A DNA stretch of 64,000 nucleotides from Spartobacteria bacterium (GCA_021324825.1 JAJPII010000010.1:1-64000); one strand, 5' to 3'; positions 51,415 to 61,262 are shown, counted from the stretch's first letter. The notes: a model not told the origin generated them from the sequence alone. Made by a program: numbers and translations.

Positions 51415-52770
51415 ATGGTTCCATTCCTCCGAATGAACGAACCCCCCTTTGACCTGAAGTTCCTGCCCGATTGGTTGAAGGAGGAACCGACATCCTACGC
51501 CAGCCACGAAGGCGAACCCGCGGCCCGGCCCCGGCGCGACGGCCGGGAGCGGAACAAAGACTCCCCTAGGGAGCGAGGCCCGCGCCAGGGCAAAGGCAAG
51601 GAACGCCGCGAGCGCCCGCCCGCGCCGCAGCCGCAGGAGCCGCCCGCGGATGTCGCCATGGAGTTTCTCCCCGCAAGCGAATGCCTCGAAGCGCTCATCC
51701 GGCAGATCAAGGCGGGCAGCCGCGCCTTCCCGCTTTTTGGACTGGCGCGCGTTTTCCTGGAAAAGGCGGAGCGGCACCGCGTCCGCATCACCGCGAAAGA
51801 AGGCGCCGCCCCGCTGTGGCAATGCGGGGAAGACGGGCCGGTGGCGCTCGACCGGCGTTCGCTGGAGAAGGGCGCGTTTACGACGCGCTGGGAACGGTAT
51901 TACGCGAAGGAGGTCTTCCAGAAAGAGCCGATGAAGGGGAACTACTCGAATGTCGCGCGGTGCCGCCTCAGCGGGACGCTGCTCGGGCCGACGAATCACC
52001 ATTCGTACCAATCCGCGCTGCGGAGTTTGTACGAGGAGCGCTTCCAGCGCCGGATGCCGTTCCAGGAATTCCTGCGCGAGATCGAGACCGTCTCCGACCC
52101 GAAGCTGGTCGAGGAGTGGAAGGAAAACGCGCGCTCGAGCGTCCGCTACACCACGACCACCGAGCCGGAGCCGCTTCAATTCGACTCCGCCGCGCTGGCG
52201 GAAGAGCACTTCCGCAAGACGTATCTCGAACGCGAAGCGCGCTCCGGGCAGACCTTCGAGATTCCGGGACCCGTCAGCCGCGAATTGCCGGACCCGCGCA
52301 TCGCCGCCGCGGTGAGGCAGGAATGGGAGAAGGAGAGAAAGTTCCCCGTCCTCTTCTCGCGCCATCTGCGGCGGCGCTTCACCGATGCGGGACTGCACGT
52401 TTTCAAATATCACAAGCGGGTTCTCTTCGCCTCGGCGATCCGGCCCACGCGGTTGAAAGCCGAGGGGGTCACGGACGGCGTCAGGGAAATCCTGGACGCC
52501 ATCAGGAAAAAGCCGCGCTGCAACCGGAGCCAGCTTGCAGCCGCCGTCCTGCAAGGCAAGCCGGACGAGGAAAAGCTGAAGGCCGCGCTGGCCGGGGATC
52601 TTCGCTGGCTCATCCACGCGGGTCACGTCGTCGAATTCCACGACGGCACGCTTGATCTCCCCATCGAGCCGAAGCCGGAACCCGCCGTTGCGCGGCCCGT
52701 TGAAAACGCGCGCGGCGCTACTGCGGCGCCGCCGGTTGCTGCCGATCCGTCAGGGCCTGCTCTTCCTTGA
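51415..52770 (+). CDS. Hypothetical protein, lineage type
   Basis: A 451-residue protein. A short N-terminal part (FDLKFLPDWLKEE), a very basic proline-rich linker (about 25-80), and then a folded part with YSNVARCRLSGTLLGPTNHH, RFQRRMPFQEFL, FSRHLRRRFTDAG and a C-terminal helical segment. The R- and K-rich segments suggest nucleic acid binding. I recognise it only as an uncharacterised type of protein; an alternative start is at 51,433. Confidence 0.5.
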   Translation: MVPFLRMNEPPFDLKFLPDWLKEEPTSYASHEGEPAARPRRDGRERNKDSPRERGPRQGKGKERRERPPAPQPQEPPADVAMEFLPASECLEALIRQIKAGSRAFPLFGLARVFLEKAERHRVRITAKEGAAPLWQCGEDGPVALDRRSLEKGAFTTRWERYYAKEVFQKEPMKGNYSNVARCRLSGTLLGPTNHHSYQSALRSLYEERFQRRMPFQEFLREIETVSDPKLVEEWKENARSSVRYTTTTEPEPLQFDSAALAEEHFRKTYLEREARSGQTFEIPGPVSRELPDPRIAAAVRQEWEKERKFPVLFSRHLRRRFTDAGLHVFKYHKRVLFASAIRPTRLKAEGVTDGVREILDAIRKKPRCNRSQLAAAVLQGKPDEEKLKAALAGDLRWLIHAGHVVEFHDGTLDLPIEPKPEPAVARPVENARGATAAPPVAADPSGPALP

Positions 52771-53212
52771 CGCCCCCGGCGCCGAAGAATTTGGTGAACA
52801 CCCGCCGCGGCAGGCTGCGGCCCGCTTCCTCCTCATCCATCTCGCCGATGGCGACGGTCTTCGCGCCTTCCCACGCGGGCGCGAACCCCGGCACGGAGAC
52901 CAGCATTTTCTTTTCCGCGCGCGCGAAGATTTCCAGGTCGCGCTGCGCCCGGCGGTCGGGCATCTCGTTCAAGGCCGAGACTTTCATCCGCAGGTTCTCG
53001 TTTTCCTTGCGGAGATTTTCCTGCTCCTGCCGCAAACGTTTCAAGGAGTCGCCTTCGATCTCCAGCTTGTCGCTGAGGTGGCGCCTGTAGCGCTTCATCT
53101 CGAACTTCGCCCGCACGAGTTGGTAGAACGCCATGGCCGCGAAGAGCAGCCCGAGCAGAAGCCCCCACGTAAAGGGCGAGGCCAGGACATTGTGCAAAGT
53201 ATGCGAATCCAT
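52718..53212 (-). CDS. Membrane-anchored coiled-coil protein
   Basis: A 164-residue protein with one N-terminal transmembrane helix (about 13-32, FTWGLLLGLLFAAMAFYQLV), then a coiled coil (LEIEGDSLKRLRQEQENLRK...) and a polar C-terminus. Overlaps panD by one base (TGATG) and the convergent gene at 51,415 by 53 bp. Layout resembles LapA-type envelope proteins, but no match is claimed. Confidence 0.55.
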   Translation of the reverse strand: MDSHTLHNVLASPFTWGLLLGLLFAAMAFYQLVRAKFEMKRYRRHLSDKLEIEGDSLKRLRQEQENLRKENENLRMKVSALNEMPDRRAQRDLEIFARAEKKMLVSVPGFAPAWEGAKTVAIGEMDEEEAGRSLPRRVFTKFFGAGGVKEEQALTDRQQPAAPQ

Positions 53213-53598
53213 CAGACCACCTTCAATTCGGGAGAGGAGCCGGCATCGAAACGGATGACCTCGTTTTTCTCGTTCAGGACGATGACGCGGGGTTTGTGAT
53301 TCGCCGCTTCCTCCGGCGTGTAGAAGCCGAAATTCATGATGGTGATGCGGTCGCCGATCTTGCCCAGGTGGGCCGTCGCGCCGTTTAGCTGCATGACGCC
53401 CGCGCCGCTCTCGCCATAGATGACATAGGTCTCGAAGCGCTCCCCGTTGTCCATATTCCCGACGAGGATGCGTTCGTAGGGTAGGAGACCCACGCGTTCG
53501 GCGAGATCGGCGGAGACGGTGAGGCTCCCCTCGTAATGCAGGCTCGCGCCCGTGACGGCGCCGCGGTGGATCTTCGACTTCAGAAGCGTCAGATGCAT
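53212..53598 (-). CDS. panD: Aspartate 1-decarboxylase proenzyme
   Basis: A 128-residue proenzyme giving beta-alanine for pantothenate. The self-cleavage site Gly24-Ser25 (YEGSLTVS) that forms the pyruvoyl group is intact, as are KSKIHRGAVTGA, and NGERFETYVIYGESGAG. Other pan genes are not nearby. Divergent from trpA. Confidence 0.95.
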   Translation of the reverse strand: MHLTLLKSKIHRGAVTGASLHYEGSLTVSADLAERVGLLPYERILVGNMDNGERFETYVIYGESGAGVMQLNGATAHLGKIGDRITIMNFGFYTPEEAANHKPRVIVLNEKNEVIRFDAGSSPELKVV

Positions 53599-53684
53599 GA
53601 CAAAGTTAAAGACACCCCTCGTCCAGCGTCAAGGAGCAGTTTTTCGCTGTCCTTCCCGGGGATTTCCGAAGAAAACTTGGCCGC

Positions 53685-54482
53685 ATGAGAATCGACGAGA
53701 CCTTCGCCAGGCTGCGCGCGCGCGGGGAGACGGCGTTCATCGCCTACATCGGGGCCGGCGACCCGAACCTCGCGGCCACGAAGGCGCTCGCCCTGGCGCT
53801 GGAAAGATGCGGGGTCGATCTGCTGGAACTCGGCATCCCGTTTTCCGATCCCCTGGCGGACGGCATCGTGAACCAGATGGCGGCCCAGCGCGCCCTCCAC
53901 GCCGGGACGACGACGCGCGGAGTGCTGGATTGCGTGCGGGCGATCCGGGAGACGTCCGAACTTCCCATCGTGCTCTACAGTTATCTGAATCCGCTCCACA
54001 GCTTCGGCCTCGCGAAGTTTTACGCGGAAGCCGGGAGCGCGGGCGTGGACGGCCTGTTGATACTCGATTTGCCGCCGGATGAAGACGACGGCGCCGTCGT
54101 TTCCACGATGAAACGCATACGGCTCATAGCGCCCACCACGCCGCCTGAACGGATCGCGCGGATAACGGCGCGCGCGGAAGGCTTCGTTTATTACGTCTCC
54201 CGCGAGGGAGTGACGGGCGAGCAAACAACCGTCGCCGCTTCGCTCGAGGGCCAGGTGAATGAAATCCGCAAAACCACGAGCCTGCCCATCGCGGTCGGCT
54301 TCGGCATTTCGACGCCCGAACAAGCCGCGGAAGTCGCCCGTTGCGCGGACGCCGTCGTCGTCGGGAGCGCCATCGTCAAGCGCATCGCCAAACACGGTCT
54401 GGACCCGACCTTGTGCGAAGACGTCTCCGCGTTTGTGCGTCCATTGGTGGAGGCGGTGAAGACGGCGCCTCGGCCATGCTGA
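53685..54482 (+). CDS. trpA: Tryptophan synthase alpha subunit
   Basis: A 265-residue TIM barrel that releases indole from indole-glycerol phosphate. Catalytic Glu48 (LLELGIPFSDPLADG) and Asp59 are present, plus FIAYIGAGDP, FVYYVSREGVTG and the phosphate loop VGFGIST. trpB is not adjacent, so trp genes are scattered. Confidence 0.94.
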   Translation: MRIDETFARLRARGETAFIAYIGAGDPNLAATKALALALERCGVDLLELGIPFSDPLADGIVNQMAAQRALHAGTTTRGVLDCVRAIRETSELPIVLYSYLNPLHSFGLAKFYAEAGSAGVDGLLILDLPPDEDDGAVVSTMKRIRLIAPTTPPERIARITARAEGFVYYVSREGVTGEQTTVAASLEGQVNEIRKTTSLPIAVGFGISTPEQAAEVARCADAVVVGSAIVKRIAKHGLDPTLCEDVSAFVRPLVEAVKTAPRPC

Positions 54483-54540
54483 GTTTGCCGAAGCATTCTC
54501 TTGCCATCTCCCGCTCCCGGCGGCGAAAGCATGACGCGCT

Positions 54541-56340
54541 TTAATCCTTCAATGACAGCACGGGGCAATAGGGACGGACGTATTCCCGTTTCCACCACGC
54601 CTTCGTGCGGTCTTCAAAACGGGTGAAGCGGTATTGGTAAAGGGAGGCTTTTATATAGCGGGGCGGCGCGTCGGGGAAGGGGTTCCTCGCCAGCAAGGCG
54701 GCCACGTCGGGCGAGCCCTCCAGCAGGCGCGCGGCGAAAGCGGCGAACCACCCGTTCTGCTCGAAGCCTCCCAGCGCGGCGAACCACATCTGCCAGTCAA
54801 GCCGCGGCTGGAAGGGGGCGGCCAGCTTCGGGCGCGCATCCACGTCGCCCGCCTTGTATTTGAACTCGTACGGAATCCAGGCGACGCCGTCCCTGCTCCC
54901 TTCCACGAGGATCTCGGGCCGCGTGGTCGTCATCACCGCGAAGAGGCCGTAGCTGTTGGCAATCTGAAACGGGGCGACGGTTCTCACCATGCTCCCGACG
55001 AACTCCGGCAGCCGCACGCGAAGAATCCCCAGCAACAGCAGGGCGGTGACGAGGAATTGCCCCGAGGCGACGGGCGCGACGATCCAGACCGGCCAGCTCC
55101 AGCGCTTTTTTACGCCCGGCGGGCCGGGCCACAGCCAGACCGGCCAGAAATCGTCATCAAGCAGGAGGAGGTACAGCGCGCAGGTCAGCAGATTGAAGAA
55201 CGCGTAGTTGCCCGTCGCCGCGATCAACGCCTGCAGCGCGATCATCGTCAGCGCGCCCGCCCGGCGGATATTGCGCGGCCCGAGGACGGCGAATGGCGCC
55301 GCGAGTTCGATTGCGAGCACCATCCAGCACGCGAATTTTTGAAATGAAGCGGACGCCTGGTTCGCATACCAGCTCGTCCAGAGCGGCAGCGGCTGCGTCT
55401 CGTAGTGATATTGCAGGGCGGTGAGGTTGCGCCAATTCACATCGCCGCTCGCCAGCTTCACCACGCCCGACTCGAACGTCAGCCGGAAGACGAGCCAGAG
55501 CAGCAGCCAGCGCGCGATCCGTTCCCCGCGTTTCTCGGTCTTCCAATCCGGCCAGAACTGCAACGGCGCCGCGAAGAGCGCGATGAACCCCGCCTCCAGC
55601 AAAAGCGCGTCCCATTGGAACCCGAGAAAATCCCGCCCCACCGTCACGAGCGAAAGGTAGAGCGCCCAACACAAGGAAAGACAGAGGAGCGGGCAAAAGC
55701 CGAGCGCCGCCAGGCAACCGAGGACGGCGCCAGCCACGCACGCGCCCACGAGCGCACCGTCGCTTGCGTCAAACCAGAACACGGTGGGGAAGAGCCGGTA
55801 ACGTCCCTGCCCGATTTGTTCCCGGACGAGGTTGAGGAAATCCGCCGCCGGGGCGATGCCCCGTTTGCCCATCAACCCGCGGGCCTGCATTCCCAGCGAA
55901 GCGAACGCCAGCGCATAGACAACCCCGAGCAGCCGGAAGAACAGCACGCGCGACACCAGGTAAGCAGGCGGATTTTTTCCGAAGAACACCCGGGTCAGAA
56001 AGGAGAACACTCCTCGATGCCGCGCCACGAACCGGTAAACTTTTCCCGCCGGCTCCGGCTTGATCTTGCGCGCCAGGAACCGGAGGAGACTCCCCTTCTC
56101 CGCATAAGCCGCCGCGCGGAAGATCGCCTCCGCGCCGCTCGTCACCGCGCCATCCGGCTCGACGAACTGGACGGCGCGATTGAACTCCTCGGCGGGAATC
56201 CGCGGATAATCCTCCGCCGCGTCCTGCCATGGGCGGTACTCGACCCGTTCGCCGGTGGCGGCGTTCGAGTGCGCTATCCAGTAACGGCAAAAGTCACACT
56301 CGCCGTCAAAAATCATCACGGGCCTCCGCGGCGCGCTCAT
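54541..56340 (-). CDS. DCC thioredoxin-like domain fused to a lipase maturation factor-type membrane protein
   Basis: A 599-residue protein. The first ~110 residues are a DCC/DUF393 domain with IFDGECDFCRYW (CxxC). The rest is an integral membrane protein of the lipase maturation factor (LMF) type: many helices, FLGFQWDALLLEAGFIALF, LTFESGVVKLASGDVNWRNL, and a C-terminal soluble part with YEFKYKAGD and a QPRLDWQMWFAA segment. The fusion suggests handling of disulfides together with folding of exported proteins. Confidence 0.8.
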   Translation of the reverse strand: MSAPRRPVMIFDGECDFCRYWIAHSNAATGERVEYRPWQDAAEDYPRIPAEEFNRAVQFVEPDGAVTSGAEAIFRAAAYAEKGSLLRFLARKIKPEPAGKVYRFVARHRGVFSFLTRVFFGKNPPAYLVSRVLFFRLLGVVYALAFASLGMQARGLMGKRGIAPAADFLNLVREQIGQGRYRLFPTVFWFDASDGALVGACVAGAVLGCLAALGFCPLLCLSLCWALYLSLVTVGRDFLGFQWDALLLEAGFIALFAAPLQFWPDWKTEKRGERIARWLLLWLVFRLTFESGVVKLASGDVNWRNLTALQYHYETQPLPLWTSWYANQASASFQKFACWMVLAIELAAPFAVLGPRNIRRAGALTMIALQALIAATGNYAFFNLLTCALYLLLLDDDFWPVWLWPGPPGVKKRWSWPVWIVAPVASGQFLVTALLLLGILRVRLPEFVGSMVRTVAPFQIANSYGLFAVMTTTRPEILVEGSRDGVAWIPYEFKYKAGDVDARPKLAAPFQPRLDWQMWFAALGGFEQNGWFAAFAARLLEGSPDVAALLARNPFPDAPPRYIKASLYQYRFTRFEDRTKAWWKREYVRPYCPVLSLKD

Positions 56341-56372
56341 AACACTCGCACAGTGAATACGGGTCGCGACCC

Positions 56373-57590
56373 CTAGTCGAGCGTGTGGATAAACAAGCCC
56401 GACCTCAATTTCGGCTCGAACCAGGTGCTCTTCGGCGGCATTATCTGACCCGCGTCCGCGATTTCCATCAATTGCGAAACCGTCGTCGGATACAGCGAGA
56501 ACGCCACGGCGTCCCTGCCGTCGTCCACCCGCTGTTCCAGTTCCCGCGTCCCGCGTATGCCGCCGATGAAGTCGATCCGCTTGCTCGTGCGCGGATCGTC
56601 AACGCCCAGCAGCGGCGCGAGCAGCCTGTTTTGCAGCACCGAGACATCCAGCCGCGAGACGGGATCGGCCCGCGCGTCCCGCTCCCAGCTTAGCCCGCGC
56701 CATTTTTTATCCAGATACATCGCCACTTCTCCCGGGCCCGGCGGCTCCGGAGAGACGTTTTCCCGCACCTCGAAATCGGCGCGCACCGCATCGAGGAATT
56801 GCGCGGCGTCCCGTCCGTTCAAGTCGCGCACGGTGCGGTTGTAAGGAAGTATCTTCAATTCATTGGCAGGGAAAAGGACGGCGAGAAACCAGTTGTAGTT
56901 CTCCATGCCCGTGTGATTGGGGTTCTTCGCGCGGCGTTCGCGGCCCACGCGCACGGCGCTCGCGGTGCGGTGGTGTCCGTCGGCCACATACGCCGCGGGC
57001 ACGTTTCCAAAGAGGGAGGCCGGTTCGTCTTCCACCCGCCAGACCGTATGCCGGATGCCGTCCGGCGCCGCGAAGTCGAAAAGCGCGGGATCCGCGGCCC
57101 TCTCCTTCACGAAGGCCTGTATCCCCGCGTCATCCCGGTACGTCAGGAACACCGGCCCCGTATCGGCGCTGATCGTATCGATGAGCCGCATCCGGTCATC
57201 CTCCTTGTCCTTGCGGGTCTTCTCGTGCTTCTTGATGATGTCCCGCTCGTAATCGTCGATGTGGCAGAGCGCCGCGACCCCCGTTTGCGAATGCCCGCCC
57301 ATTTGCTGCCTGTAGAGATAGACGCACGGCGCCCTCTCGCGCACCAGGATGCCGTCGCCCTGCAACGCCCGGAAATTCTCGCGCGCCCTTTCATAAACCT
57401 CGGGCGAATAGGGGTCGGTCTCCGGCGGCAGATCGATCTCCGCGCGGTCCACGTGCAAGAGGCTGCACGGGTTGCCTTCCGCGAGAGCGGCGGCCTCCTT
57501 GCGGTCCACCACGTCGTACGGCACGCAAGCGACAAGATGGGCGACATCCGGCGTGGGCCGAAGCCCCTGAAAAGCTTTGATCCGAAGCAT
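56373..57590 (-). CDS. DUF1015 family protein
   Basis: A 405-residue protein, soluble, with the family's start (LRIKAFQGLRPTPDVAHLVA and VPYDVV), YLYRQQMGGHSQTGV, YIKKHE-type IIKKHEKTRKDKEDDR, and YVADGHHRTASA. The family (also seen in the SerB-like or 'kinase' context of anaerobes) has no firmly known reaction here. The start at 57,590 gives the conserved N-terminus; the frame is open further upstream. Stands alone, divergent from the ABC operon. Confidence 0.8.
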   Translation of the reverse strand: MLRIKAFQGLRPTPDVAHLVACVPYDVVDRKEAAALAEGNPCSLLHVDRAEIDLPPETDPYSPEVYERARENFRALQGDGILVRERAPCVYLYRQQMGGHSQTGVAALCHIDDYERDIIKKHEKTRKDKEDDRMRLIDTISADTGPVFLTYRDDAGIQAFVKERAADPALFDFAAPDGIRHTVWRVEDEPASLFGNVPAAYVADGHHRTASAVRVGRERRAKNPNHTGMENYNWFLAVLFPANELKILPYNRTVRDLNGRDAAQFLDAVRADFEVRENVSPEPPGPGEVAMYLDKKWRGLSWERDARADPVSRLDVSVLQNRLLAPLLGVDDPRTSKRIDFIGGIRGTRELEQRVDDGRDAVAFSLYPTTVSQLMEIADAGQIMPPKSTWFEPKLRSGLFIHTLD

Positions 57591-57675
57591 AAGGCCGCAT
57601 TCTACAACTAATTCCCCCTCAAGGCGATTGACAAACGCGCCGGGTTTATAACAGCCTGAGAACCCGCTTCCTGCC

Positions 57676-58740
57676 ATGGCCACTGAAACCGTTCCTTCCG
57701 CGCCTGCCGCGACGCCGCCTTCGCGCATGTCCGTGGTGCAGGAGTTGGGCCTCGCGCTGGTCGTCATCCTGCTCGGCACAGTCCTGAGCGTCTACGGCTG
57801 GCACGACGCCTTGCCCGGCAGGGCGAACACCTTTTTGAACTTCGACAACCTCATCGACGGCATCGCCACGCCGATGTCGTACTACGCCATCATGGCCATC
57901 GGCGTCACCCTGGTCATCATCACCGGGGGCATCGACATATCCGTCGGCTCCATCATGGCCCTTTCCGCGCTGGGAACCGCCGCCGCGCTGCAAAACATGC
58001 CCGTGAACGCCCCCGCCTCGCAGGTGCTGCCCGTCGCGATCCTCGTGCCCGTCGCGATCGGCCTCGCCTGCGGATTGGTCAACGGCGGCCTCATCGTCAG
58101 CCTTTCCCTGCATCCGTTCATCGTCACGCTCGGCACCATGAGCATCTTCCGCGGCCTGGCCAATGTCCTGCCCGAGCAGAAAACCCTCCCCAGCGCCGGA
58201 CGCTTCCTGCCGCCGGCCTTCACCACCCATTTCATGCGGGTGGAGATGTTCGGCCTGCAACCGATGCCGCTCCTCATCATGCTCGTCTGCGTCGTCATCG
58301 GCTGGTTCTACCTGCGCATGATGGTAACCGGCCGCGAGACCTACGCCATCGGCGGCAACGAGGAAGCGGCCCGCTTCAGCGGCCTGCGGGTCGGCTGGAT
58401 AAAGCTGCGCACCTACGCGCTCGCGGGCGTGGCGGCGGGCGTGGCGGGCATGGTGTCCGTCGGGCGCTTCGGCACCGCCTCCACCAGCACGGGCACGGGT
58501 TACGAGCTCACCGTCATCGCCGCCGCCGTGGTGGGCGGCGCAAGCCTCATCGGCGGACGCGGCACGGCCATGGGCGCGCTGCTCGGCACGCTCGTCATCG
58601 CGCTTATTGAAAACGGCATCATCATTCTCCGCCTCGCGCAGGAATACCGGCTCATCATCATCGGCCTGGCGATCATCATCGCCGTGTCCCTGGATCGCCT
58701 CAGCGCCTATATGCGCGGGCGCTCCCGCCGCTCTCATTAA
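57676..58740 (+). CDS. Sugar ABC transporter permease (RbsC-like)
   Basis: A 354-residue inner-membrane permease of the ribose/xylose/galactose type with ~8-10 helices. Seen: the family segments GGIDISVGSIMALSALG, GLACGLVNGG, TLGTMSIFRGLANVL and the conserved YAIGGNEEAARFSGLRV. First gene of a three-gene operon (permease, binding protein, ATPase). TTGACA at 57,628 followed by TATAAC at 57,647 has a spacer of only 13, so the promoter is unsure. Confidence 0.9.
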   Translation: MATETVPSAPAATPPSRMSVVQELGLALVVILLGTVLSVYGWHDALPGRANTFLNFDNLIDGIATPMSYYAIMAIGVTLVIITGGIDISVGSIMALSALGTAAALQNMPVNAPASQVLPVAILVPVAIGLACGLVNGGLIVSLSLHPFIVTLGTMSIFRGLANVLPEQKTLPSAGRFLPPAFTTHFMRVEMFGLQPMPLLIMLVCVVIGWFYLRMMVTGRETYAIGGNEEAARFSGLRVGWIKLRTYALAGVAAGVAGMVSVGRFGTASTSTGTGYELTVIAAAVVGGASLIGGRGTAMGALLGTLVIALIENGIIILRLAQEYRLIIIGLAIIIAVSLDRLSAYMRGRSRRSH

Positions 58741-58760
58741 CCCAAAACAAAACACCCCCC

Positions 58761-59762
58761 ATGAAAAAATACTCCATCCTTCTCCTCGCCGCGGCGCTCG
58801 TCTTCGGCTGCACCAAGAAAGCCGAGGAACCGGCCGCTTCCTCCAGCAACAACAACGCCCCGCCGAAACGCAAGATCGTCATCGGCTTCATCGGCAAGAG
58901 CCTCAGCAACGACGTCTTCCAGGCCGCCGAGGCCGGCGCGCGCGACGCCTCCAAGGAACTCGCCGACAAATATAACGTCGATATCGACCTCGAAGTCCGC
59001 ACCCCGAATGACGAGGACCCCACCAAGCAGGCCGAAGCCGTCGAAGCGCTCACCCGTCGCGGCGTCGACGGCATCGCCGTCTCCTGCTCGGAGGCGAACA
59101 CGCTTGTCCCGTCCATCGACGCGGCGGTCGCCAAGGGCGTGGCCGTCATGTGCTTCGACTCCGACGCGCCCGCGAGCAAACGCTTCGCCTACTACGGCAC
59201 CGACGACCGCGCCTGCGGCAAGGAGATCATCGACGAACTCGCGAAGGTGATGGGGGAGAAGGGCGTCGTTGCCATCCTCGGCGGGAACCAGAGTGCGCCA
59301 AACCTGCAAAACCGCGTCGCGGGCGCCAAGGAGGAACTCGCCAAGTATCCGAACATGAAGCTGAACGACCCGGGCGTTTTCTACCATGTCGAGACGCCGG
59401 AGAAAGCGGCGGAAGCCGTCGCGAGCGCGCAGAATGCGAACCCGGGCATCCAGGGCTGGGGCATTATCGGCGGTTGGCCGCTCTTCACCGCCGACGCTTT
59501 GAAATGGCCGCCCGGCTCCGTCAAAGTCGTCTCCGTGGACGCGCTCCCCGCAGAATTGAACTACCTGAAGGACGGCCACGTGCAAGTCCTCCTGGCCCAG
59601 GATTGCTACGGCTGGGGCGCGCGCTCCATCGCGACCCTGCTGGAGAAAATCCTGACCAACAAAGTCCCGGCGGAACCGCGCATCATCGACCCCCTCACCC
59701 GCGTGACGCAGGATAACGTGGAAGCTTTCGGAAAGAATTGGGACAAATGGCTTAAGAAATAA
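58761..59762 (+). CDS. Sugar ABC transporter substrate-binding lipoprotein (RbsB-like)
   Basis: A 333-residue periplasmic binding protein with a lipoprotein signal (MKKYSILLLAAALVFGC, Cys17) and a Ser/Asn linker. The Rossmann-type lobes start with KIVIGFIGKSLSNDVFQAAEAGA; VDGIAVSCSEANTLVPSIDAA and GWGIIGGWPLF are typical of pentose/hexose binders of the RbsB/XylF group. The sugar itself cannot be told from the sequence. 20 bp after the permease. Confidence 0.9.
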   Translation: MKKYSILLLAAALVFGCTKKAEEPAASSSNNNAPPKRKIVIGFIGKSLSNDVFQAAEAGARDASKELADKYNVDIDLEVRTPNDEDPTKQAEAVEALTRRGVDGIAVSCSEANTLVPSIDAAVAKGVAVMCFDSDAPASKRFAYYGTDDRACGKEIIDELAKVMGEKGVVAILGGNQSAPNLQNRVAGAKEELAKYPNMKLNDPGVFYHVETPEKAAEAVASAQNANPGIQGWGIIGGWPLFTADALKWPPGSVKVVSVDALPAELNYLKDGHVQVLLAQDCYGWGARSIATLLEKILTNKVPAEPRIIDPLTRVTQDNVEAFGKNWDKWLKK

Positions 59763-59765
59763 GGC

Positions 59766-61262
59766 ATGCCGTCCTTCATCGAGTTTCGCTCCATCACCAA
59801 GACATTTGGCGGCGTCACCGCCCTGAAGGACGTAACCCTCGACATCGGACGCGGCGAATGCCACGGCTTGATGGGCGAGAACGGCGCGGGAAAATCGACG
59901 CTGGGCAAAGTGCTCGCTGGCATCCACCGTCCCGATTCCGGGAAGATGTCCATCGACGGACACGAGCACAGCTTCCACTCCCCGCGCGACGCCCAGGACG
60001 CGGGCGTGGCCATGGTCCACCAGGAACTCGCGTTCTGCCCCGAGTTGAGCGTCGCGGAGAACCTCTGCATGGGCCAGTATCCCCGCAAGCTCGGCCTGTT
60101 CCTGGATCGCGCCGAGATGGCCCGCCGCGCCGAAAAACTCCTCGGCGAGATCGGCGTGACTCTCGATGTCTGGCAGCCCATGCGCGAACTCTCCACCGCC
60201 CGCGAACAGCTCGTCCAGATCGCCGCCGCCGTCGGGGTCAACCCGCGCATCATCGTCTTCGACGAGCCGACCAGCTCCCTGGCCGAACCGGACGCCCAGC
60301 GGCTCTTCGCTCTCATCGAATCGCTCAAAGCGCGGGGCATCACGGCGATCTACGTCTCCCACCGCATGCCCGAGCTGTTCCGGCTCTGCGACAAGATCAG
60401 CATCTTGCGCGACGGCCAGTACGTCGGCACGCTGGAGAAAGAGAAGATGACCCGCGACGCCGTCATCCAGATGATGATCGGGCGCAGCGTCGAGGATTAT
60501 TTCCCCGCGCACCTTTCCCGCGCGCCGCGCGAAGTGATGCTGCGCGTCAGCGGGCTGACCTCGGATCGTTTTCGCAACGTCAGTTTCGACATCCGCGCGG
60601 GCGAGATCGTCGGCTTCGCGGGCCTGGTCGGCGCGGGACGCAGCGAAGTCGCCAAAGCCATCTTCGGCCTCGATCCGCGCGCCACGGGTTCGGTGGAACT
60701 CGCGGGGAAACCGCTCCCGCTCGGCTCCATCCGCGCGGCGATGCGCGCGGGGGTCGGTCTTGTGCCGGAGGATCGCAAGCGCCAGGGGTGCGTCCTCGGA
60801 ATGCCGTGCCGCGCGAACATCAGCATGGCCATGCTCGACCGCCTGCGCCGCGCGGGCATGCTGGATCGCGGGCGCGAGAAACAAGTCGCCTCGGAATACT
60901 TTGGCCGCCTCCGGGTCAAGGCCGCCTCGCTGGAGGCGCCCGTCAACTCGCTGAGCGGCGGCAACCAGCAAAAGGTCGTCCTCGCCAAATGGCTGGCGCG
61001 CGGCGGCAAATTCCTCATCGTCGACGAGCCGACGCGCGGCGTGGACGTTGGCGCCAAGGCCGCCATCCACGCCCTGCTCGACGAGCTTGCGGGCGAAGGC
61101 CTGGCCATCATGCTCATCTCCTCGGAATTGCCCGAGGTGCTGAACCTCTCCAGCCGCATCTTCGTCATGCGCGACGGCGAAATCGCGGGCGAACTCACCC
61201 GCGAAACCGCCTCGCAGGAAGCCGTCCTGCGGCTCATGGCCGGCCTCGCCGAAGCAGCCTGA
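59766..61262 (+). CDS. Sugar ABC transporter ATP-binding protein (RbsA/MglA-like)
   Basis: A 498-residue protein with two nucleotide-binding domains, as usual for this group. The first has GENGAGKST, the signature ELSTAREQLVQIA and Walker B IIVFDEPTSSL. The second has a degenerate Walker A (GLVGAGRSEV), the signature LSGGNQQKVVLAKWL and FLIVDEPTRGVDVG. It drives uptake together with the two genes before it (start 3 bp after the binding protein stop). Confidence 0.92.
   Translation: MPSFIEFRSITKTFGGVTALKDVTLDIGRGECHGLMGENGAGKSTLGKVLAGIHRPDSGKMSIDGHEHSFHSPRDAQDAGVAMVHQELAFCPELSVAENLCMGQYPRKLGLFLDRAEMARRAEKLLGEIGVTLDVWQPMRELSTAREQLVQIAAAVGVNPRIIVFDEPTSSLAEPDAQRLFALIESLKARGITAIYVSHRMPELFRLCDKISILRDGQYVGTLEKEKMTRDAVIQMMIGRSVEDYFPAHLSRAPREVMLRVSGLTSDRFRNVSFDIRAGEIVGFAGLVGAGRSEVAKAIFGLDPRATGSVELAGKPLPLGSIRAAMRAGVGLVPEDRKRQGCVLGMPCRANISMAMLDRLRRAGMLDRGREKQVASEYFGRLRVKAASLEAPVNSLSGGNQQKVVLAKWLARGGKFLIVDEPTRGVDVGAKAAIHALLDELAGEGLAIMLISSELPEVLNLSSRIFVMRDGEIAGELTRETASQEAVLRLMAGLAEAA

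Noticed and set aside
58737-61070. Minus-strand frame of 777 codons opposite the ABC transporter genes
   Set aside because: Shadow of the GC-rich binding-protein and ATPase genes, whose motifs are complete on the plus strand.
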